From assembly GCA_023078555.1 (NCBI GenBank), contig CM041201.1:1433713-1497712 (forward strand): a DNA stretch of 64,000 nt, written 5' to 3'. Source of the stretch: Ulva prolifera. Lineage: Eukaryota > Chlorophyta > Ulvophyceae > Ulvales > Ulvaceae. The position numbers and the translations under genes are program-made. Of the stretch, positions 23,748 to 35,793 are shown in pieces (the first letter of the stretch is position 1; each line of letters starts with the position of its first letter). Below the pieces are notes generated by a model that made no database searches, had not been told where the DNA came from, and was given only the letters and a program-made list of their open reading frames with translations.

Positions 23748-25384
23748 CTCATGCCGCGCCATGCATGCCACCATGCATGGCACCATCTCCGTGGCCCCAC
23801 CGTGACTGGATCCTTTGTGCAGCGGCCCACACGGCGCGTGGCCCGGAGAAAATGACATGCATGATGCGGCAGAGCGAGCCTGCTGCCGGCACATGCTGAG
23901 GGCAGTATCGTGCATGTCGCTGATGCATCTATGGTGCGGCTGAAGAGCAAGTGTCGTGCACGTAGCAATGGGGGTGAGCACGCACTGCCGACGGAACCAT
24001 CCAGCCACGCAGCGCCGGTGCTGCAGAGCACGCCGTCGAAGGCGACGTGAGTCAGAACAACCGTGATTGTCATGCATGCTTTCTGGGCCCTCCGGCGGGG
24101 CGTTTCATCAGGGACGGCGCCGGACGTTCTGGGTGACCACAGGGGGCCTGCGTCGTGCCACTTCCGCCGAGTAGCTTGACAGGCGCCCGCGAGCAAGATA
24201 TCATCCGAGAATGCGATGTGTTTGTGCTGGGGAGGGCACACAGTGGAAGTGCACCCGGGGTGGCAGTCCAACGGGGATGGGCCGAGGCAGCCCTCCCGCT
24301 CGTGGCAGGACTGTTGCCTAGGGATGGCTCCGGCGGAAACATTGCATGGCGCAACATGTGTGCTTCTGCAGCGGTCCAGATGCTTAAAGCACGTTGCCGG
24401 GGAGTGACGAGTTGCTGATTGAGAGCTGCCGGAGGTGCCGCAGATGATGCAGATGGTGCAGATGTCCGTCTGCTGTTTGAACTGATGCTTTGGTTGCATT
24501 GTTTCTCTGATGTTACAGAGGCTACTAGTGTTAGTAAGCCGGGGGGGCAGGTAGCACCACCGGCGTCTCGTGTACTGGGGAGTCAATATCAATCCCAAGC
24601 GCTGTTGACTTGTGGAGGCTCGTGTTGTGAGTTCAGTGAGATCTGTGTTCTCAGCTCAGACGATGGCACGGACGGTGGGGTCTGTGCAAGATGCTCGAGT
24701 GGCATGACACATGGAGCGATACTGGGCCATAGAGCCGCGGCGGGAGGGGTGCAGGGCCATCCATTGACCGAGCTTGTAGTGCAAACCATGTATTGACGCC
24801 TTTCGCATCTTTGACTCGCTGCGTGTGCCAAGCTGCAACTCCCTCGAGGCAGAGCGCCTCCTCGCAGCTTCATCTAACGATGCGTAAGGGGCCGAACAAA
24901 TGAACTGCGGATTCTAGCCACAAGATATAAGTCAGTCGCACAACCGGCCGTGGTATGTTTCTGCACTGCTGCTGGTCGCTCTGATGCCGCATGCTTCCCT
25001 CGCAGCTGGCAGCTTGTCGCAATGCTCCACCTAGACGACCACAACGATCCTGGACTCATTTAGTGTGATTCGGAAGTTAAGATGCCCACAATACGGTCTG
25101 TGTCTCACTGCAGCGCAGCATGAGAGAACCGCGACAAGTTTTGAACATCCAGGTTTAATTTTCACTTCGGTGGCGAGGAGTGCCGGGGCAAGACATGCAG
25201 CATGGTACAGCTGATCCGTCCGCCGCTGCAGCATTCAGAATGGAGCATGAGAGTGCGCAGTCGCGAGGTATGCCCCTAGACTAGCTGCACCGCTGCTGCA
25301 GTGGTCCTTTCGGCAGGTTTTGTTTGCATTCGGCGGTCGCGCGCCACGACTGCTTCTGATCGCAGTCCTTGAGAATTCTTCGGC
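23748..25384. other. Spacer upstream of the BaiN-like gene
   Basis: About 1.6 kb. A long minus-strand open frame (23621-24598, 325 codons) overlaps the last exon of the membrane-protein gene antisense and has Cys/His-rich, non-family-like composition, so I do not call it a gene. A CAGATG-type micro-repeat lies near 24440. Nothing else was supported. Confidence 0.45.
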
Positions 25385-28300
25385 ATGCTCAAGCTATGCA
25401 CGACGTTCGATATGTGTATAGGAATGTGTGCTCATCCACGTGGCATACGTGTATGTTCAGGTCATAGTCATCAGCGCAGGATCTATGCGAGTGCGACCGT
25501 TCCGACACCGTCTAGACAAGTTGCGATCATTGGCGGTGGTGCAGCAGGACTCACAGCTGCATACTTCGCCGCGACAGTGTTAGGAAAGGTGCTCTTCCTG
25601 GCCTCTTATCGTGTATTTGCTGGCCTGCAATAGAGCTGCGGAAGCAGAGGCTGCCTGTGCTAGCAGGGCAATGTGACGGTACTGGAGCGGACTCGGGGAG
25701 CTGGAAAGAAAATTCTGATGTCTGGCGGGGCCAGGTGCAACGTTCTGCCGTACGAAGTTGACCTAGAGCGAGATTTCATGACAGACTCTCCCACGAGTGC
25801 GATGCGCGCCGTTTTCTCGTCCTGGGGAGTCTGGGAATGCTGGAGCTGGCTCTGCGAGGCCGAGCACGTCGGCCTGGAGCTTGCGCTCGAAGAGGAGTCC
25901 AACAAATGGTTCCCTGTATCTAATTCCAGCAAGGACGTGCGGAATAAGCTCGTTTCAGCATGTGAGTATGCTCCCCGGGCCCCATGAGCACACCACCACC
26001 CACGGCTGTGTCAGTGCCACCATGCCCAACCCGCGGCCACGGGCCCGAACTTGCACCATGAAGTCTCGGCTCTTCTTTTTTTTGCAATGATAATATGCCA
26101 TCTGTTGCGACCCTGGGCAAGCTGGGTTGTGGTAATGCAGGAAGGTGGGAGTGCAGTTCCGATACGATGCAGACGTATGTGACGTCACCCCAGCCGCAGC
26201 AAGCCCAGGCACAGAAAGACAAAGCTCCTCGGATAGTTCTGTGTCATCCAGTGGCTGGGAGATACACCTTGCTGATGGTAGCACAGTCAACTGCTCCAAT
26301 GTCGTCATGGCCACAGGCGGCATGTCCTTCCCCAAGGTCGGAACAGATGGCACAGGATACAACATCATGAGGAAGGTCTGCTTCACGCAAGTGTGTATGT
26401 CTGTTGCACGCGTCCTGTGCCCTCCTCGAGGCGGCCAAAGTGTGCAGCAGTGGCGCCTGCTTGTTCACACAGCCATAGCCAAGGCCATGGGAGATTACGA
26501 CGCACGTCGTTCACAGTGCACCTGTTCTATAAAGCATTCCCTGAAACCCATTTTGCAGCGTGGCGACAAAGTGACAGTTTCTTTTGCCAGGCTTTTGGAC
26601 AGTAATCGTCCACACTGCACGTGCGACGACCTCCACCAGGCACAGCACATCATCCTGGCTGAAGATGCCACAGGCGTGTCGCTGCATGTATGCAGCTGAA
26701 TTGAATGCGTGTCGCTGAACACATGCAGTTGGGCCATGAGCTCGTGGAGCCCTTCCCGGCGCTGACGCCCCTCACCGGCGACCACCCCGGGCCGGAACAG
26801 ATCGCCGGCGTCTCCCTGGACGTCGCCGCCAGCGTCCGCATCGGCAAGCGCTCAGTCCCGGCACACCGCACGGGCTTCCTCTTCACACACAAGGGTGCGC
26901 CGCCAGACACCACCTCCCCAGCCTCCTACCTGACCCTCAGCCTTTGCCTCAGCCTCTTGTCAGACCCTCAGCCTTTGCCTCCGCCCTAGCCCCCTATCTG
27001 TTTCTCAGCCTCAGCCTCTACCCAGCGTCCTGCCTGTATCTCAGCCATTACCTCCCGGTCCCAGAGGTCCGAGTCTTGAGTGTCCCTATGGACATGGCGA
27101 TTCTGGCGAAATGTGCATACATGAGTACATACCTGTGGTGATGAGGTAGGCAAACCTCCCCGCCAGCTGGTGTTGCTGCGTTACATGGATTGCAACGAGA
27201 AGGCAAGTAGATCCATCGGAACATCCAGCAGCACAGCAACAGGGTCACCAACACAGCACGAATGTCCCACAGCCTGCATGCCTGGTGTTTCTGTGGTGTT
27301 GCTGTGTGATTGTTTCTGTGGTGTTTCTGTGTGATTGTACAGGTGCCGTTGCTGTTCTGGGGCATGTAGTCGATCACGCATGTGTGTAAATGAGCCATGC
27401 GCGTTCCGCTGCAGCTGCTGACTCGCCAGCCCCCGTCTCTACAGGGTACAGCGGCCCGGCGGTGCTCGATCTGTCGCACCACGTTGTGCGCAGCCTCGAC
27501 GCCCCGGGGGCCTCCCCCTCCCCCCCGCCGCGGCTCGCGGTGCGCTGGAGCGACCTCTCGGTCGACGGCTGGGCCGCCGAGCTGCGCGCGCCGGGCAACG
27601 GCGGCGCGGCGGTCGCCACCGTCGTGCGGCGGCGGCTGCCGCGGCGGCTGGCCGCGAGCCTGCTCGACGGCGTGGTGGACCCAAGCCAGCCCTGCGGCAG
27701 CCTCTCGAAGCGGGAAGCGGCGCAGCTCTCGGAGCGCCTGGGGGCCTTCAACCTGCCAGTGTCCGGGCATCAGGGGTACGCTCAGCTCCACCTGGGAATT
27801 CCAGTATCAGATCCGTAGAGGCGCCCGCGCTCTCTCTCTCATGGTGCGCGGGCATCATTGCTGTGTTCTCTGGAGACGCCACGCTGGTACCCCGCGCCTC
27901 AGGTACTGCCGGACACAGATTTCGCTTTACACCTCCCTCTGGCATTGGCCTTGCTGGTCCGGTGTGCCGGGACCAGCTCTGCATACAAGCGTTCCTGCAC
28001 CGGCACTTGATGCGTTGTGTGTACTGTGCATGAGCTTGGCTCCTCGGAATGAGTGGACGCAATGCTTGGACATGCACGTCAAAGTGGATTTTGAAAGCAA
28101 TCCTAACACAATGCCCACGTAGGTACTTCTGGTTGCAACGCCTTTTAGCATGATGGAGCGCTCTGCCATGCAAGCAATCCCCCGAGCTCTTGTCTTTTGT
28201 GTTCCCGCACCGGCCGGCGGTGCTCGTCGCATTATTTGATTTTGGTTTGCTGGTGCACTGCAGAGGCGCCGCGGTGGGTGCAGGTACCGGAAGGCGGAGG

Positions 28301-28500
28301 TCACCGGCGGGGGCGTGCGGCTGCAGGACCTCGACTGCAAGACGATGGAGAGCCGCGCGCTGCCGGGCCTGCACCTCTGCGGCGAGATCTGCGATGTCTT
28401 TGGCCGCATCGGGGGCTTCAACTTCTATTGGGCGTGGGTCTCGGGCCGCGCCGCGGGGCTCGGCGCCGCGGGCTCGGACTGGACGCAGAGTGCGGTGTGA
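25385..28500 (+). CDS. BaiN/HI0933-like FAD-dependent oxidoreductase
   Basis: Exons are 25385-25588, 25667 to about 25957, about 26145-26375, 26729-26894, 27445-27775 and 28284-28500, about 479 aa. The N-terminal 35-40 residues (R/S/H-rich) look like an organelle-targeting peptide, then the Rossmann motif VAIIGGGAAGLTAAYF. Family signatures follow: GAGKKILMSGGARCNV, the NKWFPVSNSSKDVRNKL segment, VVMATGGMSFPKVGTDG, FTHKGYSGPAVLDLS and the C-terminal GEICDVFGRIGGFNFYWAW. These identify the YhiN/HI0933/BaiN family of FAD proteins found in bacteria and plant plastids; the substrate is unknown. The exon 2/3 junction only works in phase if the intron starts GCATGT (GC-AG), so it is tentative. Exons 1-3 have roughly half GC3, while exons 4-6 exceed 90%. 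Confidence 0.88.
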
Positions 28501-28850
28501 CCGCCCGCGGCCGGGGCGCAGCAGGGGGGTAGGGGGGATGTGTGCCATACCTTGTGATTTACAAGGACAACGGCGAGGAGGCAGGCGGCTTTGCGGAACC
28601 AGGAGAGGAGCACACAGACTGGGCCACCTGCACAGCACACGTGAGTCACGGCTCCTGGGACGAGCACGCGACCGTTCAACGGCCACGTGTTGTGAGTCGG
28701 ACTGGGCGCAGAGCGCGGTGTGTCCCTGCCCCCGCGGCCGGGGCGCAATGCGAATGTGCATTACTTACATCTCGTAGTTTTACGTGTTGTAGCTACAAGG
28801 ACGAAAGGCGAGGAGTCGGGGTGATTTGTGAAAGTAGAGAGGTACACAAC
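28468..28850 (+). repeat. Two-copy imperfect tandem duplication at the 3' end of the BaiN-like gene
   Basis: The block starting 'cggactggacgcagagtgcg' at the end of the last exon recurs about 228 bp downstream (from about 28697). Both copies continue through ccgcggccggggcgca and a later 'acaaggac...ggcgagga' match. The second copy still reads SDWAQSAV where the gene ends SDWTQSAV-stop. It is a duplication of the terminal exon end and its 3' flank. Confidence 0.6.
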
Positions 28851-29925
28851 GTTCACGGGTGCAGCACACTCGAGCCGTGTCCGGTGTCCCTGGGCAGACA
28901 CAGTGACTGCCCAGCAGCAGCGCCACCGTCCAGCGTTCTGCACGGACGCGTCGGCGGTCTGCCAGCATCGGCAGCACATTCGCAAAAGCGCTGCCGATGG
29001 TGCGACTGTGTTTCACGGTGGGGTGCTGCTGATGGTGGGCCGCTGGCGGCCGGCAACGTCCGCCCGCGTCGTTGCCGAGTAGCGCGAAGGCCTGACTGAG
29101 TGCTGCTCATACCGGCTGCGTTTGAGCTGGACGGGAAGGGAAGGGAGGCCAGAGTGGCCAGCAGCGTGTGCATCAGCAATGCAGCGGTGCGTGGTTTCGG
29201 GTGGGGCTACGATGCAGACATCGTGCCCAGATGCGACGTTGTTGTACATGTGATAGTGTAAGCGCATGTCATGGAGGCTTGGGCTGTTTGACAAGGCATC
29301 TGGACACAGCAGTCCGCTTCCCGTGACTGAGCCACAATTGTTCATACATAACGGCAGGCAGGATGTTAGCATTCGACGGTGCGGGCGATTGTATCATACC
29401 TTGCCCATTTGTACATGAAGGTACAGTTCTTTACAGCTACATTTTGCATGAGCTTGGATTCCGTTGGTGCAGCAGCTGCTGTCTCAAGACATGTCTAGCA
29501 GTTTTGCCATTGAGCCTTCACGATTGCTCCGGTGCGCAGTTATGACGGTTATCCTTGCAGCGGCCTCCGAGGAATACTTCAGCGGGTGCGGTCACTGAGT
29601 GCTTGAGCAGTGACTCCATTGAGCACAGGTCTGATGTGATGCAGCTGCATGCATCATGCAAGGCACAAGCGATGCGTTGGGTGTGCAATGGCAGGCTCGT
29701 GTCACGAGCACAAAATCCAGCTCATATGGAGACAGAGGCGATTCCACTTGCAAACGGTAGCTGCTTGTTGGTCGCAGAATGTGCCCGTCTTGATCACCAA
29801 CTGCGATGGCTGTTTTATGGACATTAACGTGATCAATGGCCAATGTTTTGCTGATCTAAGCGACTTCTGTGCACATTTTCCAAGCGAGCATGTAGTGGTA
29901 TATGCCGTGGCACAATTGCTATGCG
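28851..29925. other. Spacer and presumed promoter region of the TMEM87-like gene
   Basis: About 1.1 kb between two co-directional genes. Short open frames only; no recognised product, RNA or repeat. Confidence 0.45.
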
Positions 29926-32900
29926 ATGCGCGAATTGATATTGAGCCTTGTCGCTGTGCTGCCGTGCGCGCACATCGCCAGTGCAGCTGTCCATGCATAC
30001 CATGGATCCAACTTTCATGAAGCAGGAGATGCTTGGATATTTCGGGGAGGGCATGAAGCAATGTTCAGGTCGCGTCTGCCATCAGACCCTCCCGTAGTCA
30101 GACATGGTGCGCAGAGGCTCGGGCGCATGGAAGCACTCAATTTGCGTGCATCACACTGCGGCAGTCGTTGTTTACGACATGTCTGTTCAGGGACCACCGA
30201 TGGCAAGGCGTTCATCAGAATGGGTGGCGTGAGCTTCCGACGATCCGATGCAGCCAGCAAGCTGCGCGGGGCTGACGAGGGGTTCACTGGACTTGTTGAA
30301 GCGGTCGTTTTCGAGAAATCGCAGGAGTCCATGATAGGCTACATGACAGACGTGCGTTATTCAAGGCTGTAGCGCTGTTGTTTGGAGCCTGTGTCGGTCC
30401 GACGTGTAGATGATGACACTGCAGACTCGTTTGAGCGGTGTTGAGCAACAGGCAGCGGGCTGCAGGATGGATGGAGGTATTGCTGCACAGAGGAATGGGC
30501 AAAGCGAACGAAGGTGCTGGGTCTTCCTTCAATGTATTCTGGCATCGAAGTGGCTGTCACTAAGTCAGCAGCATCGTCTGAGCATGTCTTCACAAGGATC
30601 CGCATGAGCACTGAAGCTCGAGTCCCTGCAGTGCCGACCCAATCATCTCTACATAGCTCCTACAGGGGCTCAAGATAAAGCCCTGGCCTCTCCGCAGAGC
30701 GCATCAGGCATTGCCTATGCCAGCGAGGCTGATGGCGCAAGGCTCGAGAACTTCCCGTGGCAGGCAGAAATTGACTTCATGAACGATGATACACACAGCA
30801 CGCCAATCCAGGAGACAATTTCAGTCAACGACACAGGCGTTTACATCATGCTGTTTGCCGTGTGCGATCCAGCACTCGCTGAGGTGACTACCCCCCTCCC
30901 TGTGAACAAAAGATGTCCACGACCAAAAAGTAAGCTGCATGTTGGGAATGTAGACCGTGCCCCAGCGAACGAATCCGCAGTAGAAAGGCGGTGTTCAGTG
31001 CCTGGTCATGAATTTCGGACAGCACCTGCTGCGCAACTGCCACGTGCCTCGCCATGTCAGAATCGCCGATCGCACCAGTGCTTCAAGCCTGCTGGTCGCC
31101 TAGACTCACCCCAACCTTCCTCCTCTGAACCCGCCCATCCCAAGCTGAAGCCGTCCTTGCTCACCGGCGCCGTCCCTGTGATCAACTATGCTCCCCATAG
31201 CTATGCAAATGTGTGGTCTAGGCTGTGTGCCACGTGCACGCATGCATGTACTTCCGGACGGCGCCGGCTGTCCATGTGTGGCCACCACAAATCTGCGTAC
31301 TGGGTAGCACCGCACCGCCCCCACGCTCTCAGCATGCATGTTCATGCGCCCTGGCTGTCCCGGCTGTCTCTGCGTGGCGGCCGCACGTCTGTCTGTGCAC
31401 AAGACAGCCATATCACATAGCCCCCCCCCCCCCCCCCCGTCTTGCAGCCCTGCAGATCCACGTGCACCCCCCACTCCCCAATTTTGCAGTCCTGTAGATC
31501 CGCGTACCCCCCCCCCAGTTTTGCAGCCCTGCAGATCCGCGTACACGGCGAGACGGTGTGGAAGAACCCGCGGGGCTACCTCCCCGGCGGCCAGCAGCCA
31601 CTCCTCCCGTTCCACGCCTCCGTCGCGCTGCTCTACATGCTCATCGCCGTCACCTGGCTCTTCACGCACCTCGCGCACCGCGGCCCGACGCTGCCGCAGC
31701 AGCACCTCATCACCCTCGCCGTCGTGCTCGGCGTGGTCGAGGCGTGCATGAATTACGCGGACCTCGCGTCACTCAACGAGACCGGCTTCCCGCACCACGC
31801 GCTGCAGGTGCGCACATGCTGCCAACTGCTGTGGGAGGCACTGCGCTTCACTGAAGTAGGTTTCTGGTGGTGGCCTAGCCGATGGACGTGTGGAGGAGTG
31901 GGTGCAACTCTCCACAGCCAGTCTCCTTCCTGAGCCATCTTACCTTGATAAGTTGGGGCAGTTTTTTCTTCATAGTCCCGTGCAAAAACATAAAAATAAG
32001 CGTCCTCTGGATTTGTTCATTAGATTCATGTAGTGCCGATAGCGTCAACGGTTCGCCTGATGTTTGCTTCGCAGCGGACCAAAGGAGCACCGCGCGCCGC
32101 GTCGTTCTTTCCTGGCAAAGCTGTACACGCGCCGGTGGTGCTGCAGGGCGGCGCGGTCGTGGTTGCTGCGGCGTACAAAGCCGCGATGAGGTTCACGACG
32201 CTGCTGCTCTCCCGCGGCGTCGGCTCCCTCCGCCCCTCCAGCCTCGAGCGGGGGCCCCTGCTGCTCAGTGCGCTCCGCCGCCAGCCCTACTGCTGTCGCC
32301 TGTGCTTCCTCTGCCACGAAGACGCACCGCATGCAGTCTGCAGACACGGGTCGGCCTGCCACGCTCAAGGCAGCCTCACAGCTGCCTCTGTTGTCGAGTG
32401 GGTGGGCCGTGGCCTCTCTGTCCGCACAGAGAGCTCTGTCCGTACAGAGAGCTCTGTCCGTACAGAGAGCTCTGTCCGCACAGAGAGCTCTGTCCGTACA
32501 GAGAGGTGCAGGGACCGCTGCCCAGCTACAGTGGCACACGCTAACCCCAGGAGTAGTTCACTGCCGTGCACGTCTGTGGCAGCCACAAGCCAAGGCTTGT
32601 ACCTTGCGAATGAGCACCATGAACCCTGTATGCGCGAGCCCAACACTCCGCCCACGCTAGCCCACGGCCGCGCGCCTCTGTCACGTACAGGGCACCTGCG
32701 ATGCGTTTATGGGGACCAGACAGCCACGCCCGGTCCGTGATGCCATTGTGCCCCTGTTTCGCATGCGGCGGCCCCTCAGCTTCTCCGCAGCTGCCCAGTG
32801 GCGAAACCGTGTCACCCCCCCGCAGCGGCTGTGCTGTGTTTCTGCGCTTGTGGTCCTGTGCGTGCGGTGCCACCCTCCTCACCGTCTTTACTATGCAGCA

Positions 32901-33871
32901 TATATTCCAGCTGTGATTGTTTGTCGTCACATTTTGCCCGGTCACAGCGATGTGCCCGATTCGCCCAGCTAACCGTCAGCCAAGCTGTTCAGCATTTATC
33001 TGCAAATATGATTATTGCATATAACGTTCACGGACATGCGCCGCCGCTGCAGCGCTCGCGTACTTCGTGCTCTACATGCTCTACGAGTTCAAGAAGCTGT
33101 ACGACCGCGACCACAACGACGAGGCGCCGGGCAGCCCGGGGCTGCGCGCCGCGCTCGCCGCCGCCGAGGCCGCGTTTGCCGCCGCCACGGCGCTCGCGCT
33201 GCGAGGCACGCTCGCGCACCTCCGCTCCAAGGGCGCCGCCGTGCGCCTGGTGCTGTTCCGCGTCTTTGCGGCGACGCTCGCGGCCGTCGGCGCCGCATGC
33301 GGCGCGTACCTCGCGGTGGAGGCGTACATACACGCAACGCACCCTGTGCACGACCGGTGGCAGCTGGAGTGGGTGCGGCCCTGCTGCTGATCTGGTGAAC
33401 TGTGAATATGTAAATACAGGCCTGCGCCGAGTGCAAGACACAACTTTGCTTGCCGTACCGTGACCTGCGCGCATGTGACCCCGTAGTTATGAACACAGAG
33501 CAGGGCCAGACCGTGTAAAACCGCACACATCGGCCTTTGCGGTACCTTGTATTGAGGGAGGGGGTTGCGCAGTCTGGGTCTCTCTGTACGAATTTCAGAC
33601 ATGCGGATGCATTGTCTGTCATGCAAATATATTTGTTGACTGCCTCTGGCGTGTGGTGCAGATGCACTCGACGTTCTGGACGCTCGCGCACGGCGTGCTG
33701 CTCGCCGCGCTGTGCATGCTGTGGGCCCCGGGGGAGCTCGTGTCGTGTCACATGGGCATGAAGGAGCAGCCTGCGGCGTCGCCGCGCCCGGACCGCCCCG
33801 GTGTTGGAGCGCTGGTGTCTGAGAAATCCAGCTTGGGGTGGCGCCGGCCGCAGGATAAGCTGGGCGTGTGA
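29926..33871 (+). CDS. TMEM87: TMEM87-like seven-transmembrane (GOST family) protein
   Basis: Six exons, 29926-30351, 30632-30883, 31535-31807, 32147-32267, 33053-33372 and 33662-33871, give 533 aa in phase, close to the usual TMEM87 length. A signal peptide begins MRELILSLVAVLPCAHIASA. The luminal beta-rich domain carries FIRMGGVSFRR, LVEAVVFEKSQESMIGYM and ISVNDTGVYIMLFAVCD, then the family hallmark VWKNPRGYLPG before TM1. TM segments include PFHASVALLYMLIAVTWLF, LAVVLGVVEACMNYADL, YKAAMRFTTLLLSRGVGSL and AYFVLYMLYEFKKLYD, with a last TM after WQLEW. TMEM87 proteins act in the Golgi/endosome system in animals; location here is by analogy. The start was chosen for the signal peptide. Exons 1-2 are low in GC3, later exons above 90%. 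Confidence 0.9.
31421..31438. repeat. Poly-C tract (18 C)
   Basis: An uninterrupted run of 18 C precedes a triplicated 3' splice-site segment in the second intron of the TMEM87-like gene. Confidence 0.8.
31442..31550 (+). repeat. Triplicated 3' splice-site segment
   Basis: Three imperfect tandem copies of a unit reading ttgcagccctgcagatccgc run at about 31442-31482, 31484-31520 and 31521-31550. The last contains the real acceptor before exon 3 of the TMEM87-like gene (exon starts 31535). The upstream copies keep AG dinucleotides at equivalent places. Confidence 0.7.
32416..32505. repeat. Minisatellite, five 18-bp units
   Basis: Five copies of CTCTGTCCGTACAGAGAG run head to tail; copies 1 and 4 have GCACAG in place of GTACAG. 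Each unit is a near palindrome (CTCTGT.cg.ACAGAG). It is located in the fourth intron of the TMEM87-like gene, just after the exon at 32147-32267. Confidence 0.9.
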
Positions 33872-35793
33872 CTGGGCTGCTGCTACACTCTTGTCCTCCA
33901 GCGTTCGGGACAGCTGCAGGAGGCCTTGGAAGGACCAGGGTGCATGTGGCTACATGGGCACCAGGGATGGGATCTTTTGTGCGTCCAGTGTTCAAAGCTG
34001 AAGTGCGTTGTCAGATACCTGCAGCAGCAATGCTTGTAACCATGTGCACTATGTGGGGGGAGTTGATTGTCGAGAGGTGTTGCTTGGTGAGGTGGTGGTG
34101 AAATTCGAACGCGTTCAACATCAGCACTGGTGATGTTGAACGCGTTCGATCCACCCGCGGGCACAGGAGTGCACATGCCTCGCCCTGGTGATGAGCTATG
34201 GGACTGCTAGGGGCGCTGCGTCACGGCCTGAGTCACAGCCTGCGTGTGCATTCCCGCCTTGCTTTATGCGCCCGTGACGACTGGCCGTGGCGCTTCTAGT
34301 CCGGTGCCCACTCGTTTTCGAGAAGTTCAGTGTTGTGTGTGTCGACGAGACCTTGGAACGTACGCTGGCGGGTGGTTCGTTCTCGACTAGTCGACCCGAG
34401 GTGCGAACACGAATTCGGTGACGACAAAATGTTGGACCAGTTCGAATCGTTTGAGGTCGGAGGCCAGACCTGGCGTTCATTCCAACCTCTAAACGGGGTG
34501 CGATTCCAGTGTCTTGGCAAGCACGTAACCGGCACGTCAGCCACTTTTCAAGACTATGCTGAACTTGTAGGGGCGGCGCTTTTACAACGTTCATTCGCAC
34601 GAAACGACAGAGACAGATCCCCGGGTGATGCTCTGGCCATGGCCCAATGCATTTACTAGCCAGATGCCAGCTACGCACATCAACAGTCTTGCATGTGCTA
34701 CAGAAAAAGCTGGAATGGAGTAGAAATGCCTTGGCGTGGATCGTGCTGTGGTCCTTTGCCGGCGTGGCTGTCATGTTGTACTGTGCCCGCCGTTTCGTGC
34801 GCACCTTGAAGCAAATCAAATGGAAAGGCCACCAGGCAGAAACGGTGAAACATACGACTAGCTAATCATCGACTAGCTGGTCAATGGTGAAGGTTCGCAT
34901 GGCGTGTACGGACGGCGTTGAGTCTTTGACATGGACATGCGCGACACCGTTGCGCTTAGCGCAACGCGCACTTGCTCACTGTATTGGCGAAGAATGGCAC
35001 AACAGGATCACGGAATCTGGAGCTTGATGTACGTGCAGCTGTACTTGCATCCGTGCAGCTGCTGCAGTGGAGCAACTGCATGCTGTGATTTGGAATTGAG
35101 AGCGAGCTTCTCGTGATATGGGTGGCTTCGCACCCGGAAGGCAGAACACAAAGTTTATACACACCCACATGTAACATGCCCGAGTCATCCGCAAACTGAG
35201 AGCCCGAAGACGCGTCTTCCTTCTTAGCGCAAGGTTCACCGCTTCGGTGACAAAGCATGCGGCTGGATGAATTGCTACAAACCAGAGCCCTTAATTCGAG
35301 TATAGCATTGGGCAAGCTTCAGGCTTGTACGTAAGCGCGAGATCGCCACCCACTCCAAATTCCAACCAATTACTACATCTCTCATGTCTCCAGCACTGGA
35401 AATGGCAAGTAAGCTGGTCTCGCCTCTGCCAGAAGCCCAAAGCCATGTGATAAGATGTGAAACACAAGATGTGAAACATCCAGTGGCCTTATGCATTCCA
35501 CGGGATGGGGGATGGGTGGTTGATGCAGCCAACATAGTGTTCCCTGACTGAAGCTTCACCTGGCAAGAAGAATCAGCTCCTCCAAAATCTCATCCTACCA
35601 CCCAGGCTCCAAACGTGTGCACACACACACATACGCTCAGCCGCAGCAGTGTGGTCTCAAGCACTGGGATGCATGGTTTGAAGCCTTGTGCCGTGGTGTC
35701 GCCATGAACTTCCTGTACACTACCTTTCACCCTGTTGCTTACGCTCAGCCCCATCCTGCAGCCATTCTTGAGCCACTGGAACATGTGAGCGTA
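33872..35793. other. Spacer between the TMEM87-like and RBJ-like genes
   Basis: About 1.9 kb of lower GC. A plus-strand frame at 34330-34659 (FEVGGQTWRSFQPLNGV) is followed by 34647-34865 with one hydrophobic helix (ALAWIVLWSFAGVAVMLYC). An overlapping minus frame at 34196-34819 is also open. None resembles a known family and I cannot decide between strands. A perfect 19-bp hairpin is at 34105-34149. No J domain for the RBJ-like gene was found here. Confidence 0.4.
34105..34149. repeat. Perfect hairpin, 19-bp stem and 7-base loop
   Basis: The arms TCGAACGCGTTCAACATCA and its exact complement are separated by gcactgg. Each arm contains the palindrome GAACGCGTTC. It lies between the convergent TMEM87-like gene and the RBJ-like gene. 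Confidence 0.9.

Noticed and set aside
23621-24598. Minus-strand open frame of 325 codons
   Set aside because: It overlaps a supported exon antisense, has Cys/His/Ser-rich composition and matches no family; chance openness is more likely.
32416-32505. CRISPR-like array of regular repeats
   Set aside because: Units are directly adjacent with no unique spacers, in an intron of a eukaryotic gene; it is a minisatellite.
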